A stretch of 64,000 nucleotides of DNA, taken from NCBI GenBank assembly GCA_026075535.2, contig AP026546.1, forward strand, positions 9,672,001-9,736,000. Direction: 5' to 3'. Below, piece by piece: positions 21,725 through 33,030 of the stretch (positions within the stretch are counted from its first letter, which is position 1; each line of letters starts with the position of its first letter). The notes under the pieces are model-generated. The model had not been told where the DNA came from, made no database searches, and saw only the letters and a list, made by a program, of their open reading frames with translations. The position numbers were made by a program, and so were the translations under genes. The stretch is from Tricholoma matsutake. Lineage: Eukaryota; Basidiomycota; Agaricomycetes; Agaricales; Tricholomataceae.

Positions 21725-21987
21725 TGTTGAACATTGATACCCATATATGGTAATAACATTACATAATCTACTCCAATTCCACATCATCAAATATTCCACA
21801 ACACCTCAGTGCTATTCTATCACTGAGGTGTAAGTCATTCTTTAGTTATACTAATTCCTGTTGATACTTACTATTTTGTAGTTATTCTCATCAGGTACAT
21901 ACTACTCAATATAGTGCTATTCTATCACTGAGGTTTATTCTCATCAGTCTGCTCCCGTGTTCTGGTTCCACTGCCTTCATTTTAAAA
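21725..21987 (+). repeat. C1 5' LTR
   Basis: TGTTGAACATTGATACCC to CATTTTAAAA, 263 bp. Directly followed by GGTTATGGGCCTGCAG, a likely primer-binding stretch. Internal repeat: TGCTATTCTATCACTGAGGT occurs twice. Confidence 0.93.
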
Positions 21988-22014
21988 GGTTATGGGCCTG
22001 CAGATATCTCCGAC

Positions 22015-22472
22015 ATGTCCTCGACATCAATGTCAAATCAGACCCTTACAATTACAAAGCTTCAAGCAGATGGATCTAATTGGTCGACGTACTCTGAGCA
22101 TGTGATGAACTATCTCATGTCAAAAGGACTTAAGAGGGACGTACTGGGAACTGTGTGAAAACTGGCCAAGCTCATCAAGCATAACGGAGACTACTACAAG
22201 CCAAACAGGCTAACACCATTAAGTGATGCAGAGCTCGAGAAGCACAAAGGAGAGCAGGATGAATACAAACAGAAGCAGGCATCTGTTCGAGAGGTTATTT
22301 ATGGAACCATTGACAACTCAACATTCATACAGGTTAAGAATGAGAAGGATGCTACAGCCATATGGAAGAAGGTGGTCTCGATCCATACCAACAAAGGCAA
22401 CATGTACAAAACAAACCTCCTCACTCAATTACAAAATAGTCATTATGTCAAAGGCAAGAGCATGGAGCACTT
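22015..22472 (+). pseudogene. gag: C1 Gag, N-terminal part
   Basis: ATG 22015, MSSTSMSNQTLTITKLQADG, then NWSTYSEHVMNYLMSKGL, the typical copia gag (UBN2-like) start. One TGA after VLGTV. The frame goes on through IWKKVVSIHTNKGN and is cut at 22480 by N1, resuming at 24434 with MTELKERLAEIG. Confidence 0.85.
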
Positions 22473-22480
22473 GACAAAAA

Positions 22481-24425
22481 TAGTGCTATTCCAGCCCAGC
22501 TTGGCCTGAAAGCCACAGCTTTGGCTTGGCTTGAGGTGGCTTTGGCTTTCTCAACATACAGGCCAGGCCAAAGCTGTCAACCAGGGCCTGGCCTTGGCTT
22601 GGCCTGGCCCAGGCCATGGCTTTTGTATGTAAAATGTTCAAATTTTGCCCACAGGTCCATTGGTTGTACAGGAAGCTAATTAGAACAATACATACATAGT
22701 TTTCTCATTCAATAAACAGGCTCATGTTCACTCAGGATAACTACGAGCCACCATGTACAAAGAAACAATATGTATTAAACTTGCCTAAATATGAGGGAGG
22801 CAGAATTAAATACATGTTTACTAAAGAAATGTGGCCACACGTTGCATTATGAGCGAGCGGGGGGATGACAAACTAATGAACAAGAATGAAGAAAAAAAAG
22901 AGCCAGGTCCCTATTGTTGTTGTCCTATGCACACAACATGACTGTTGCCACCTAAGCAGTTCCCCACTCACCAGTAAACATCTCCCCCCCAAATCCCATG
23001 TCATCGTCATCCATAGCACCTGCAGTCCACCCTGCAAGCAGTTGCTCACAGCAGTAGGGGTGGGTGCTGGGCTGTCCATTGTTGATGTTGGGGTTGTTGT
23101 TCTCGTTGTCCCCATCATTGTCCTCTTCCCCGTCATCTGGTCCTTGCCATCGTTGTCATCACAGTCTGGTCCTGATTCTGGTCATCCCATCATCATCATC
23201 GCTGACGCTGTCATCCGCTGCTACTTGCTGATGTCCTTGTCCTTGTCTCATTGGCGTCCTTTCATTCTCTCCCTGTTGTCCCCATTTTTGTGTTCTAGTT
23301 GTCCTGTGGTCATTGTCTCCCCTTCATCCCTCATTGTCCTTTCCCTCAACCTGGTCCTGTCATTGCCATCTGCTTCCTTGTCGGGCCCCTGGTGGTGGTT
23401 GGGGGGCACTACTGTTGTGTGGTGGCATTGTTGACATTCCCTTGCCATTTTATCATTGCTCTCTGTTCCTACTCCATGAGCAGTGGCTCACAGCAGCAGT
23501 TGGGGTTGGGGTTGCTGTGGTGGTGGTGGCATCGTTGGGCATGGGTTTGTCATTTCAGCAGCGTCATGTCATTGGAACATGGTTGGATCCCCTAGATTAC
23601 TGAGAACATATGGTAGTTAAACAAAAAACATGAAACATTCATTCACCTGTTGTCCTCGTTTTCATTGTTCTAGCTGTCCTTGTCATCATTGTCCCCCCTC
23701 ATTGTTCTCTCCCTTGACCTGGTCCCCATCGTTGCCATCTGCTTCCTCGTTGGGTCCCTGGTTGGGTGTGGTGTGGTGTGGTGGCATTGTTGTCACTCCC
23801 TTGCTGTGTTATTGTTGCTCCCTGTTCTAGTGGCTCATGGCAGCAATTGGGGTTGCTGTGGTGGTGGCGTCATTGGGTGTGGATTTGTCATTTTGGCATC
23901 GTTGTGTCATTGTAACACAGTTGGATCCCCTAGATTAATGAAAATATATGTTAATTACACAAAAGAAAACATGAAACAAACATGGAAAATTAGATGGTGA
24001 GGGGGCATGACAGACTCTGGTAGGCCATCATGGTGAGAAAGAAGAGAAAACATTGTATTTGGTTAGTAAAGAATATGCAAAGAAGGAGCCAAAAAAGTAC
24101 TTATTATGATGTAAAATCACACTGCCTGACCATATGGATTAGGGAACAATGGTGGACCATGGTCGAAGTGGATGGTGTGGTTTGAATTTTGATCGCATGC
24201 ATGATGTATTACCATATTAAGATTACTTTCCCACCACCAAAGATTTTCAACATACATGCAATGATACATCGCAGCCAGTTAAATTACACTCACCACAAAG
24301 CCATGGCTTGATGGCTTGGCTTTGGCTTTACAGAACCCCAGGCCAGGCCAAAGCTGTCATGAAGCGATCAACTTGGCCCGGCTTGGCTTGGCTCACAGCC
24401 TCAGGCTGGGCCAGGCACAGCACTA
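22481..24425. mobile_element. N1: non-autonomous hAT-like TIR element in C1 gag
   Basis: 1945 bp. Ends TAGTGCTATTCCAGCCCAGC and, inverted, TAGTGCTGTGCCTGGCCCAG. Imperfect 8-bp duplication GACAAAAA / GATGAAAA at 22473-22480 and 24426-24433. The copia frame rejoins exactly across it. Subterminal AAAGCCAAGCC-type repeats at both ends. The interior (22860-23930) holds two related GTTGTC-rich blocks and GAGCAGTGGCTC hairpins like those at 1-640. No transposase frame. Confidence 0.85.
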
Positions 24426-24433
24426 GATGAAAA

Positions 24434-25304
24434 TGACTGAACTTAAGGAGAGACTAGCTGAAATAGGATCCCCAATCTCTGATGAATCTTTCATTGCTTA
24501 TATCTGCACCTCACTCCAAACTATTGATCCCTAATAACTACTTTAACTGCTGCCTCCTATGAATCTGGGAAGAAACTCGCTAGCACAAATCTCATTTGGC
24601 ACCTCAACAAAGAGGCCAATTCGATAGCTCTCGAGGACAGCATAAACCAGTCAAACAAAGCCATGATAGCTGCAACAGCTAAAGCACAAGGTGGAAAGGG
24701 AAAAGAAAAAGAAAAGGAGATGAAGAAAAGAGTTAAATGCGAGAACTGCAAAAGAAAAGGTCACATGAAGGATCAGTGCTACGAGAAGGGTGGTGGACAG
24801 GCTCACAATCCCACAGATTGGTGGTTGGAGAAACAGAAAGCAAAAAAGTCAGGGAAATCAAAAGGTAAATCAGCAAATGCAGCCAAAACGTCCAGTGATG
24901 AAGAATCTGAGAACTTTGCAATGCTTGCCTTCATTCCTCCCAATGACTCATCAGCCCTCGTCTGCACATCCAACTTCAAACATGAAGCTTATACTGCATC
25001 CCAAAATAATGGCATCATCCTTGATTGTGGTGCAAGCAGCCACTTCACACCCAAATGGTCTAAACTTCTGAACTACAAAGAAATCAAACCTGAGCCAATA
25101 CAAGCCGCTGATGGTTGCACCTTTAGCGCAACTGGAAAAGGCAAACTCAAGATTGAGCTTCTGAATGGTGACCAAAAGCCAACCCCGGTTACACTTCATA
25201 ATGTGTATTACTCCCTGAACCTGGCATTCACCTTAATATCAGTGGGTACTATGGACCAAAATGGCTATGGTCTTCATATAGGTGGAAGAAAATGTGTTAT
25301 CTGA
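24434..25304 (+). pseudogene. C1 Gag C-terminus, zinc knuckle and protease
   Basis: From 24663: Lys/Glu-rich stretch, CCHC knuckle CENCKRKGHMKDQC (about 24740-24780), acidic linker, protease motif IILDCGASSHFTP (about 25015), copia-type with C instead of S after D. Ends in TGA at 25302. Confidence 0.88.
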
Positions 25305-26480
25305 AGCCCAACATCCAACATTATTGCCCAAATCCCACTCGTTCGAGGACTCTATTGTTTTTGCAGATCTTTAAAACCTACCTCCTCACCCATTGCAAAT
25401 GCTGCATCTAAGTTAATGTCAATCAGCAAGCTTCACTGAAAAATGGGGCACATAAACTACAATGACCTGCATAAAATGGTGAAGGCAGGAATGGTAACTG
25501 GGATCAAACTCAACCTCAACTCCACACCCAAATTCTGCAAGGCCTGCATAAAAGCTAAGGCCACCCGTAAATCCTTTCCAAAGAAAAGTCAAACAAAGCA
25601 CAAGAATTATAGTGACAAAGTTGTAGCCAATACCTGGGGTCTGTCACCAGTTGAGTCACTAGGCCGAAAATAATACCATCAAATTTTCCAAGACCTCTCA
25701 AGTCACAAGGAAAAGATATTCTCTAATCAGCAAAAATCTGAAGGATTTGATAACTATAAGAAGTACGAGGCCTGGGCAAGAGTCCAATGTGGGGTGAGCA
25801 TCAAAATTTTTGGCACTGATCGTGGTGGAGAATTCACTAGTAAAGCTTTCAATGAACACCTTGAGAACACAGGAACAGCCTGCCACCTCACTGTACATGA
25901 CTTGCCATCCTCAAATGGAGCTGCCAAACAAGCCAATCAAACTCATATGGAATGCACACTAGCCATGCTCACAGCCTCTGGCCTACCCTCAAATCTTTGG
26001 GCAGAAGCAGTATTACACAGTGTCTGGGTGCAAAACCAAGTGCCAACACAAGTGTTAAGTGAGAACAAAACACCATATGAAAAAGGCACCTGAAAGAAAC
26101 CCAACCTCTCCCAATTATGAGAATTTGGTGCAACGGCATGGGTGAGGAAACTTAAGGGGAGGAAACTTGACTCGAAAGCATTAAAAGGTTGTTTTGTGGG
26201 TTTTGATGAAGAATCAAAGGGTTACAGAATATATTGGCCAGACAAAAAGAAGGTGACTATCGAATGGGATGTCTATTTCAACAAAGACAAGATACTACAA
26301 CCCACGAAAACCCAAATTGAGGGGGAGTGGGATGTACCAGTTAATTTGGATCTTCCTGAGACCCCTTCCAACTCCCAAGGTCCTCCCAAAACCAACAAAA
26401 ACATTGAAAACACCCCTACCACACCAAATGAGAGCACTCCACCAACTCCACCAACTGCCAAAAGTGAAAATGAGAGTCCT
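25305..26480 (+). pseudogene. C1 integrase, broken
   Basis: GAG-pre-integrase block LHxKMGHINYNDLHKM with CKACIKAKA (zinc module; TGA replaces an expected Arg at about 25437). Core with FGTDRGGEFTSKAF (about 25803), then NGAAKQANQTHMECTLAML. TGA at about 26091 and 26118. After the core comes FGATAWVRKLKGRKLDSKA and KGCFVGFDEESKGYRIYWP, the conserved copia integrase C-terminus. Confidence 0.88.
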
Positions 26481-26552
26481 TGAGAGTCATCACCATCAGA
26501 AACACCTACACCTCCTCCACATCAATGAACCCAACAAAACCCACTCCAAGGG

Positions 26553-27653
26553 TTGCCTCAATATAATCCCAAAGAGTATGGTCAAGGAAAACGAGCTCAG
26601 AATGCTGCCACATCATGCAGTCAAGCAGATGTAGACAACAGTGCTTTCAATCTCAAAGATGATGGAATTTCTGAACCAGGGGGAGTAGAAATCAACATAA
26701 ATGAAGCTGAATGGTTTCAGAAGGGCACCGAACAAGCAGCAATGGTTGCGAACAGTGAAGATGAACCAACACTGCAGGAAGCACTCAGCAGTGATGAGAG
26801 AGCCAAATGGCTCAAATCAATAGAGGCCGAACTCAACCAAATTGGGAACTTGCATACCTGGGATCTCGTTGAAGCACCACCCAGAACCAATATAATTCCC
26901 TCTCATTATGTATTTTCACCAAAAATGTGATGCAGATGGAAATATCAAGCATTACAAAGCTCGACTCATTGCCAAGGGTTTCAAACAGCAATACGGTGTT
27001 GATTACACCAAAACATTTGCGCCAACAGTCTGCCCAGCCACACTCCGCATCCTCCTATCTCTGGGAGCCCAGAGAAATGCATCAATTCACCAAATTGACA
27101 TGAAGAATGCTTACCTCAATTCCTTCTTAAAGGAGAATGAGATCATTTACACCCACTTACCTCCACTCTACCACGAGTTTCATGAGTTACCACCCAATCT
27201 CTGTAATTCACAAAATGTCATGTGCAAACTTTATCACCCACTTTATGGAACCAAGCAAGGTGCCCATAGTTGGTACCTCAAAGTTGTTCACGTTTTCACC
27301 AGTCTCAGATACACAGTTTCGATGGCTGATGAAGCTGTTTTCTACAAGTTTGATGGCAACAAGTACACCATTGTTGGTACTGCCACCGATGACTTCACGC
27401 TTGTTGCTGACTCCGATGAGTCCACGGAACTTCTCAAGAAGCAATCCATAACCATTGGAACATCACCAATCTTGGCCCTATCAACTGGCTCCTTGGCATC
27501 AAAATCGATTGTGATCATGCAACCCGCACTATTTCCCTTAGCCAAGAAGCTTATATTGAGCGGATCGTCGCCTGTTTTGAACTCAAGAATGCATGCACTG
27601 CCATTACACCACTTGAACCTGGAATCGACCTCACACCTGATTCCCCAGCAGTC
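26553..27653 (+). pseudogene. C1 reverse transcriptase, broken
   Basis: Starts with a polar linker, then EALSSDERAKWLKSIEAELN, the frame shifts near 26910 into KARLIAKGFKQQYGVDYTKTFAPT and HQIDMKNAYLNSFLKENEI (first catalytic Asp region). The second active-site motif reads TATDDFTLV (about 27385) instead of YVDD. Cut at 27653 by N2. Confidence 0.88.
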
Positions 27654-28209
27654 TAGAGATTGGCAGGGGTAACCCTTGGGTATTTTCATTGTTACTCTTA
27701 CCCTTACCCTTCAAAACCCTTACCCTTGGTCAAGGGTAGGGGTTTTCAGGGGTAAGGGTAAGGGTACCCCAGGGTATAGAGAGTATTCAATACCCTTGGG
27801 GGTATGATGCAAGAGTTTATTTCAAATAGTTTCCTGATGATGCTCAAACATGGTCCTATCCATTTTTAGTAATTATCTGAGCTTTTAGCATGTTGAAAAG
27901 CACAAGGTAGTAGTCTAGTAGTGTCTTTAGGAGAATACCTTTGCCTGAATAACTCAATAGGCTGGGACCATAGAGGAAATAACCCAACTTGCACAGCAAA
28001 GAGTGGTCAGAGAGGTCATCAAGTTTCATAAGGGTTACTATACTGATATCATGGGTGGTTGGCATCTTCTAAAGTGTGACTCTGTATACCCTTGTACCCT
28101 CCTCAGGGGTAAGGGTATGTAGAGGGTAGGAAAGTTCATACCCTTACCCTTACCCTCACATACCCTTTGCCCATACTCTGAGGGGTATGTAAACCCTTGC
28201 CATTCACTA
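27654..28209. mobile_element. N2: 556-bp MITE with GGGTAA-type repeats
   Basis: Ends TAGAGATTGGCAGGGGTAAC and, inverted, TAGTGAATGGCAAGGGTTTA. Flanks CAGCAGTC (27646-27653) and TGGCAGTC (28210-28217) give an imperfect 8-bp duplication, hAT-like. The copia frame (SPAV / SPMLLTP) resumes after it. Rich in imperfect TTACCC/GGGTAA runs in both orientations. Confidence 0.82.
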
Positions 28210-28217
28210 TGGCAGTC

Positions 28218-28900
28218 TCACCGATGCTCCTCACCCCCGCTGAAAAGACCAAGTACCACGAGATGATCAGATCACTCATGTACATCACTGTAATGACATG
28301 TCCTGATATTGCATTTGCAGTATCAACACTTTCTCAATATCTCGAAGCACCACAGTCTACTCACATGAAGGCTGTCACTTGCGTTTTTCATTACTTGATG
28401 GGGACGAAAAATCTCAAGCTTGTCTTGTGCAGCTCACACAGCAATGTTGCTGGTTACTCTGATGCCGATTCGGCTTCTCACATCCACTGACACTCCATTT
28501 CCAGTTTTGTTTACTTCATCAGTTCTGGTATAGTGTCCTGGAGCTGCAAGAAGCAACCGATCATCACACTCTCAAGTACTGAAGCTGAATATGTTGCACT
28601 TACTCACTCTTCAAAAGACATCTTGTGGATTCATAAACTTCTGTCAGAATTTTCTCACATTTTCTCATACTCTATGCCTACCACACTCTTTTGTGATAAT
28701 CAAGGTGCCATCTGACTTTCAAAGGATTTGACATTCCACAGTCACACCAAGCATATCAATGTTCATTTTCATTTTATTTGACAAACTGTTTCCTCTGGTC
28801 ATATTACACTCAAATACTGCCCAACCTCTGACATCTTCACCAAGTCCCTCAGCCCTACAAAGTTTGAGAAGTTTTGAGAGCTGCTTGGGCTCATTTGACC
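28218..28900 (+). pseudogene. C1 RNase H, broken
   Basis: SPMLLTPAEKTKYHEMIRSL, PDIAFAVSTLSQYLEAP, then GYSDADSASHIH (first RNase H Asp), a TGA near 28490, SWSCKKQPIITLSSTEAEYVAL and TTLFCDNQGAI. Typical copia RNase H. Remaining C-terminus has stops. Confidence 0.88.
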
Positions 28901-28921
28901 CCAATTTGTCTCGAGGGGGAG

Positions 28922-29184
28922 TGTTGAACATTGATACCCACATATGGTAATGACATTACATAATCTACTCCAATTCCACATCATCAAATATTCCACAACA
29001 CCTCAGTGCTATTTGATCACTGAGGTGTAAGTCATTCTTTAGTTATACTAATTCCTGTTGATACTTACTATTTCATAGTTATTCTCATCAGGTACATACT
29101 ACTCAATATAGTGCTATTCTATCACTGAGGTTTATTCTCATCAGTCCGCTCCCATGTTCTGGTTCCACTGCCTTCATTTTAAAA
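28922..29184 (+). repeat. C1 3' LTR
   Basis: 263 bp, nearly identical to the 5' LTR. Preceded by CGAGGGGGAG, the copia polypurine tract. Confidence 0.93.
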
Positions 29185-29189
29185 GTAAT

Positions 29190-29505
29190 ATATATAATTT
29201 AGCCTATTTGGTTTGGTTGTGGTCTTGCTACTTTAGTCATCAGTTTGGACTGGTTCCGGTCCACGGTTGACCACCCTTGGGTCAAAAAAATGGACCAAAC
29301 CAGACCCTTAAACACTATATATACTACAATTTATTTAGAGTCGAAAACCAGTTGAAACTGGTCTAAACCAGTAGACTGAACCAATTAGGACTGGTCCTAA
29401 TCAGTTCATTTATGGTCCAACTGACTTGGGGTACTGGTCTAGACCAGTTAACCCTCTTAGTGGTCAAAAAACTGGACCAGACCAAACCTTAAAACACTAA
29501 CAGCA
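29190..29505. mobile_element. palindromic MITE-like block(s), ACTGGTC type
   Basis: Dense AACCAGT/ACTGGTCC words. A CTTAAACACTA end occurs near 29315 and CTTAAAACACTA near 29500, so there may be two copies in tandem. Same family as 1005-1195. Confidence 0.45.
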
Positions 29506-29837
29506 CCCCAGAAGAACTCTCATCACTGTCGGTATCTTCATCTACATGCTTGGACTTTCCACTACATGCTCATGCAGCAGCATCTTTCCAATGTTTTGAA
29601 GGATGAGGCATTGAGAATATATAAACAAATATTCAATTTTACATTCTCCCTCCTTTTTCTGAGCACCACTGATCATTGCATCATACTTATATTGCTCAAT
29701 ATATGGTTGCAAAGGGTTGCAGCTATTCTGACCACCTGCTTGAATTTTCATGACCAGGGCCAACCCAATTTGTCCACTGTCCAAAAGTAGCAGTGACTAA
29801 GTGACCCACTCCATACAAACAGTATATATTTTATTTG

Positions 29838-30365
29838 CAGGTTAAATCAGTTGGATTAAAGAAGAACTAACTGAGATACCACAAACAATGCCAAACAATA
29901 CCAAATATGATCTCAATGAATGGGCCAATAATGTATCTTCTCATTCCAAGTTATAAATAAAAGAAATCAGCCAAGAATTGAGCAAGATACAGTATTTTAA
30001 TAATCTAGCAAACAAATATAAACAACTTTTGTCAGCACAGGGTAAAGTGTCCAAGTTACATACCCTTCCACAAGTTAAATAAACTCAATTGAGTAAAAAC
30101 TGGCTCTGATATAGTTATGTTGATCTTTTTGATCTATAAACAAACAATCCCAAATACTTGTAAATATTTCCCAATGATAGACCAACAGCATACTTTTCAT
30201 TTGCAAGTTAAATCATGCAAATTGGATGAAAACTGAAGGAGATACTATATTTAGCCATGACAACAATATCAAACAATGCCAAATACTCTCCCGATGACTG
30301 GCCAATGATGTACTTTCCCATCTGTAGTTAAATGAACCTAATCGGACAAGAAATGAGTGAGATAC
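29838..30365. repeat. degenerate tandem repeat, about 105-130 bp period
   Basis: Five imperfect units start near 29839, 29946, 30071, 30203 and 30322. Shared words: AAGTTAAAT, GAGATAC, CAAACAATGCCAAATA, GGCCAAT.ATGTACTTTC. No coding potential. Confidence 0.5.
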
Positions 30366-31198
30366 AAGACTTTCATTGTAGATGTGCTTTCATGTCTTAA
30401 TTTATGACAACGTTTCATATCATATGATGATACATAGTCAACAACACAAAACTGTCTATACATCTGATATAATACATTCGCATGTAAGTAAAATACAATG
30501 GAAGTATTGATTAATGTTGACCACCAGTGATGTGGCGGTCGAGAGGGGGGAAGTTATCTGCAGTTCAACTGCTGATAATATTGCAGTGGGGGTATAAGGG
30601 CAACCTCAGCCTCTAGCAAAGAGAAATCCAAAGTTAAAATTATACTACATATTACAGGGATTGGGGATGCACCTAGCAAAGGGAAATCTGAAGAGAAAAC
30701 TCTAAGGATCCCTTTGCCGATGCCCAGTATATGTGAAGAGGACAAAAATCAAATAATAACCTAAAAATAAAAAATGCAGAGATAGGCAGATCAAGGCCGC
30801 CAAATGACATCATACCAAGGTAGATGTTGGAAGGGGTGCTCTGCCTCTAAATATAAAACTGTCAACATGCACAAACATGATAGAAAGGGAAATTAGTAAT
30901 AAAATCCGGAAAAATCATAGAAAATGAGTAAACTTTGCACTCCCCCCCATATTCCTATTGGAGTCCTAGGAGTCTGAGTTTTCCGATAAGAGTCCGATCG
31001 GAATCCAATAGGAGTCCTACTAGTCCAACACTAGTCCTAGGAGTCCAATTGGAATGTATCTTGATGACCATGTACTTTTATTTCCAAGAAATTCCTAGTA
31101 AATTCCAAGTAAAGTCCTGTGCAATTCCAACAGGTAGTAGTCGGAATACCACACCATTTTGGAAGACTTAACTTGGTGAAAGTGCTTACAAAATAAAT

Positions 31199-31287
31199 GG
31201 GCAGAGCAGGAATTGAACCCCAGACCTTGGTATATAAGTGACATGAGTACCAAACAAGTGCTCAACCAGTTGAGCCACAGGAGCATT
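31199..31287 (-). other. T1 left tRNA-like module (type A)
   Basis: Minus strand: CTCCTGTGGCTCAACTGG (A box with a paired GCTC/GAGC D stem) and GGGGTTCAATTCC (B box), about 45 nt apart. Acceptor pairing is poor. B box lies toward the left end of T1. Confidence 0.75.
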
Positions 31288-31381
31288 AATAAATATGTAA
31301 TATAAAGTCCATTTAAAGCACTTAGGATTAGTTCACTTATTTTTAACCTCTCTCACAAGAGCTCGAAAAAGGATTGTTGAG

Positions 31382-31531
31382 CCCTCGCATCTTTGCGAGG
31401 GAGTACATAACTAATATAGATTTAAAAAAAAAACCCCACACAAATGTGGGGGGGAGAATTAATTATACTATTTAATTATACTATTTTAAATTCTACAAAA
31501 AAAACCCACCCCCCTGCAAAACAGGGGGGAG
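31382..31531. repeat. T1 stem-loop array
   Basis: CCCTCGCA/TGCGAGGG, CCCCACA/TGTGGGG and CCCCCTG/CAGGGGG hairpins with 3-6 nt loops, separated by A-rich spacers. Confidence 0.75.
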
Positions 31532-32176
31532 GGGGTGGTGGTGCATCATGTCGGCTGTCTCGTCAGCCCTGTCCCGTTGTTTCCCCTCCCTCTCGTCTCT
31601 GTTGTGTTTCGCCTCTCTCACCTCACCTCCCCCGTGGCTTCCTTCCCCTCCCTCCTCTTCTGGTTGTCGTCTCCCTTTCCCCTTGTTGTTTCGTCCCCCC
31701 CCCCTCGTCATCCTCATAGTTCATCCCCCTCGTTGTCTGCACCCACAAACCACCCTATGGGCAGCTGCTCATAGGCATGTCATTTGGTGCTGTTGTCATC
31801 CCTCCATGCCATTCCCGTGCTCTCGCACCCTGTATACACCCCATGAGCAGTCGCTCACAGCGGTGATGGGGGGTGCTGGAGGTCATTGGTGTCATGGGGG
31901 GTCCATACACTCACGATCCACCCTACGAGCAGCAGCTTGTAGGCATGGGGTGGGTGCATTGTTGGTTCGTCAATGATGTGGCATGAGGGGAGGGGTCATG
32001 TGGTGCTTACCAGGCAGGTATTCCTCTTCTGGGGTCTCCTGGTGTTGCTTCCCATGCTCCTGACCATGATCAATACCCTCACATCCCATTTTGATGGGGA
32101 GGAGGGGGGTTGCCAGTGGCATCATTGGGTGTGGGTTGGCTTGCATTGGTCTGTTGTTACCCATGTAGATTAGAAC

Positions 32177-32242
32177 CTAGAAACAAAACAAATGAATTAG
32201 TTAGTTTACAAAAGTAAGAAATGAATGAAAAAAAAAACTTAC
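32177..32242 (-). other. T1 intron-like unit
   Basis: Minus strand: GTAAGT donor after GGGCCCATA, AACTAACTAA branch region, TTTCTAG acceptor before GTTCTAATC; 66 nt. Confidence 0.5.
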
Positions 32243-32521
32243 TATGGGCCCAAATGACAATTACATCATTTGGGCATCGTTTGGGCTGCATGGCATCAAA
32301 ACTGGTCATTTCCAGTCTTGGGGGCTCGTCTAGAGATGGGGGTGGAGTGGGAGTGGTGGGAGTTGCTGGGTTGAGGTGGTTGAGGTGGGGGGGATGGAAG
32401 TGGCATGCTTGTTGTCATTGGTGGTGGTGGTGGGAGTGATGAGCATGATGATGCAGCTATGTGCTTTGTCATCACACCCATGGGAATGGTATGTAGTGTA
32501 GTATAATCACTTACCTGTACT

Positions 32522-32600
32522 GACTGCTTAGCCTAATGGTATTATTGTTGGTTTAGGCTTACATAATCTTCTGTAATGTCAAGTGTTCAATTCTTGTGTG
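32522..32600 (+). other. T1 right tRNA-like module (type B)
   Basis: CTTAGCCTAATGG (A box) and GTGTTCAATTCTTG (B box) about 45 nt apart, pointing to the right end of T1. More diverged than type A. Confidence 0.6.
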
Positions 32601-33030
32601 TGCATTTAATTTTTCATACTATATTTACTAAGCAAGGCTGCTTTCATTCCTATTGGAATCCTATGTTGTCTGATGTCTTAGCATAAGTTCGGACTAGTCC
32701 TATGTGATTTCTATGATCAGAAATTTTTAGGAAATTCCAATAGTCCGATCAGAATCTGCTCGGACTACATCGGACTGGACTAGGACTAAATGTGCCATTT
32801 CATGTCAATTTGGCTGGTGAAAATGACATCAGAATATGGTTGGATTCCGATTGGAGTCCAATCGGAATCATTGGAATCATCGGATTCCTATAGGACTATG
32901 GGGGGGAGTGTAAAGACCTCGAAAATGAAGAATAGAAGGAAATGAAGTGAGGAAAAATATGGAACAAACATAAAAAATAGGAGAAACACACAAGGCACCC
33001 CCCTAGTCCCTCTAGTCCCCTTACAGGGGG

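Larger units (their letters stand above)
21720..29189 (+). mobile_element. C1: Ty1/copia retrotransposon with target duplications
   Basis: Two 263-bp LTRs (21725-21987, 28922-29184) and a 5-bp duplication GTAAT at 21720-21724 and 29185-29189. Order gag, protease, integrase, RT, RNase H is copia-type. Interrupted by N1 within gag and by N2 between RT and RNase H. Many TGA stops at expected arginines. Confidence 0.95.
30928..32920. mobile_element. T1: hAT-like TIR element with paired tRNA-like modules
   Basis: 1993 bp, perfect 8-bp duplication GAAAATGA (30920-30927, 32921-32928) inside a known LTR, so both borders are exact. Left end GTAAACTTTGCACTCCCCC; inverted right end GAGGTCTTTACACTCCCCC. 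GGANTCC-rich subterminal zones follow each end. Inside: tRNA-like module near each end pointing outward, stem-loops at 31382-31531, three GAGCA-type hairpins (31743-31950) and an intron-like unit (32177-32242). No transposase, so non-autonomous. Confidence 0.9.
30593..33025 (-). mobile_element. solo LTR of the G3 family, split by T1
   Basis: TATAAGGGCAACC at 30593 and CCCCTTACA at 33025, about 432 bp once T1 is removed. Flanked by GGGGG on both sides (30588-30592, 33026-33030), consistent with a 5-bp duplication although a G run makes this weak. Confidence 0.85.

Noticed and set aside
22886..23434. 182-aa plus-strand ORF in N1
   Set aside because: Val/Leu/Ser low-complexity translation of GTTGTC repeats, no domain.
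27690..28170. Telomere-like CCCTTA/GGGTAA runs
   Set aside because: The words are TTACCC/GGGTAA, not permutations of TTAGGG/CCCTAA, occur in both orientations and lie within a MITE with target duplication.
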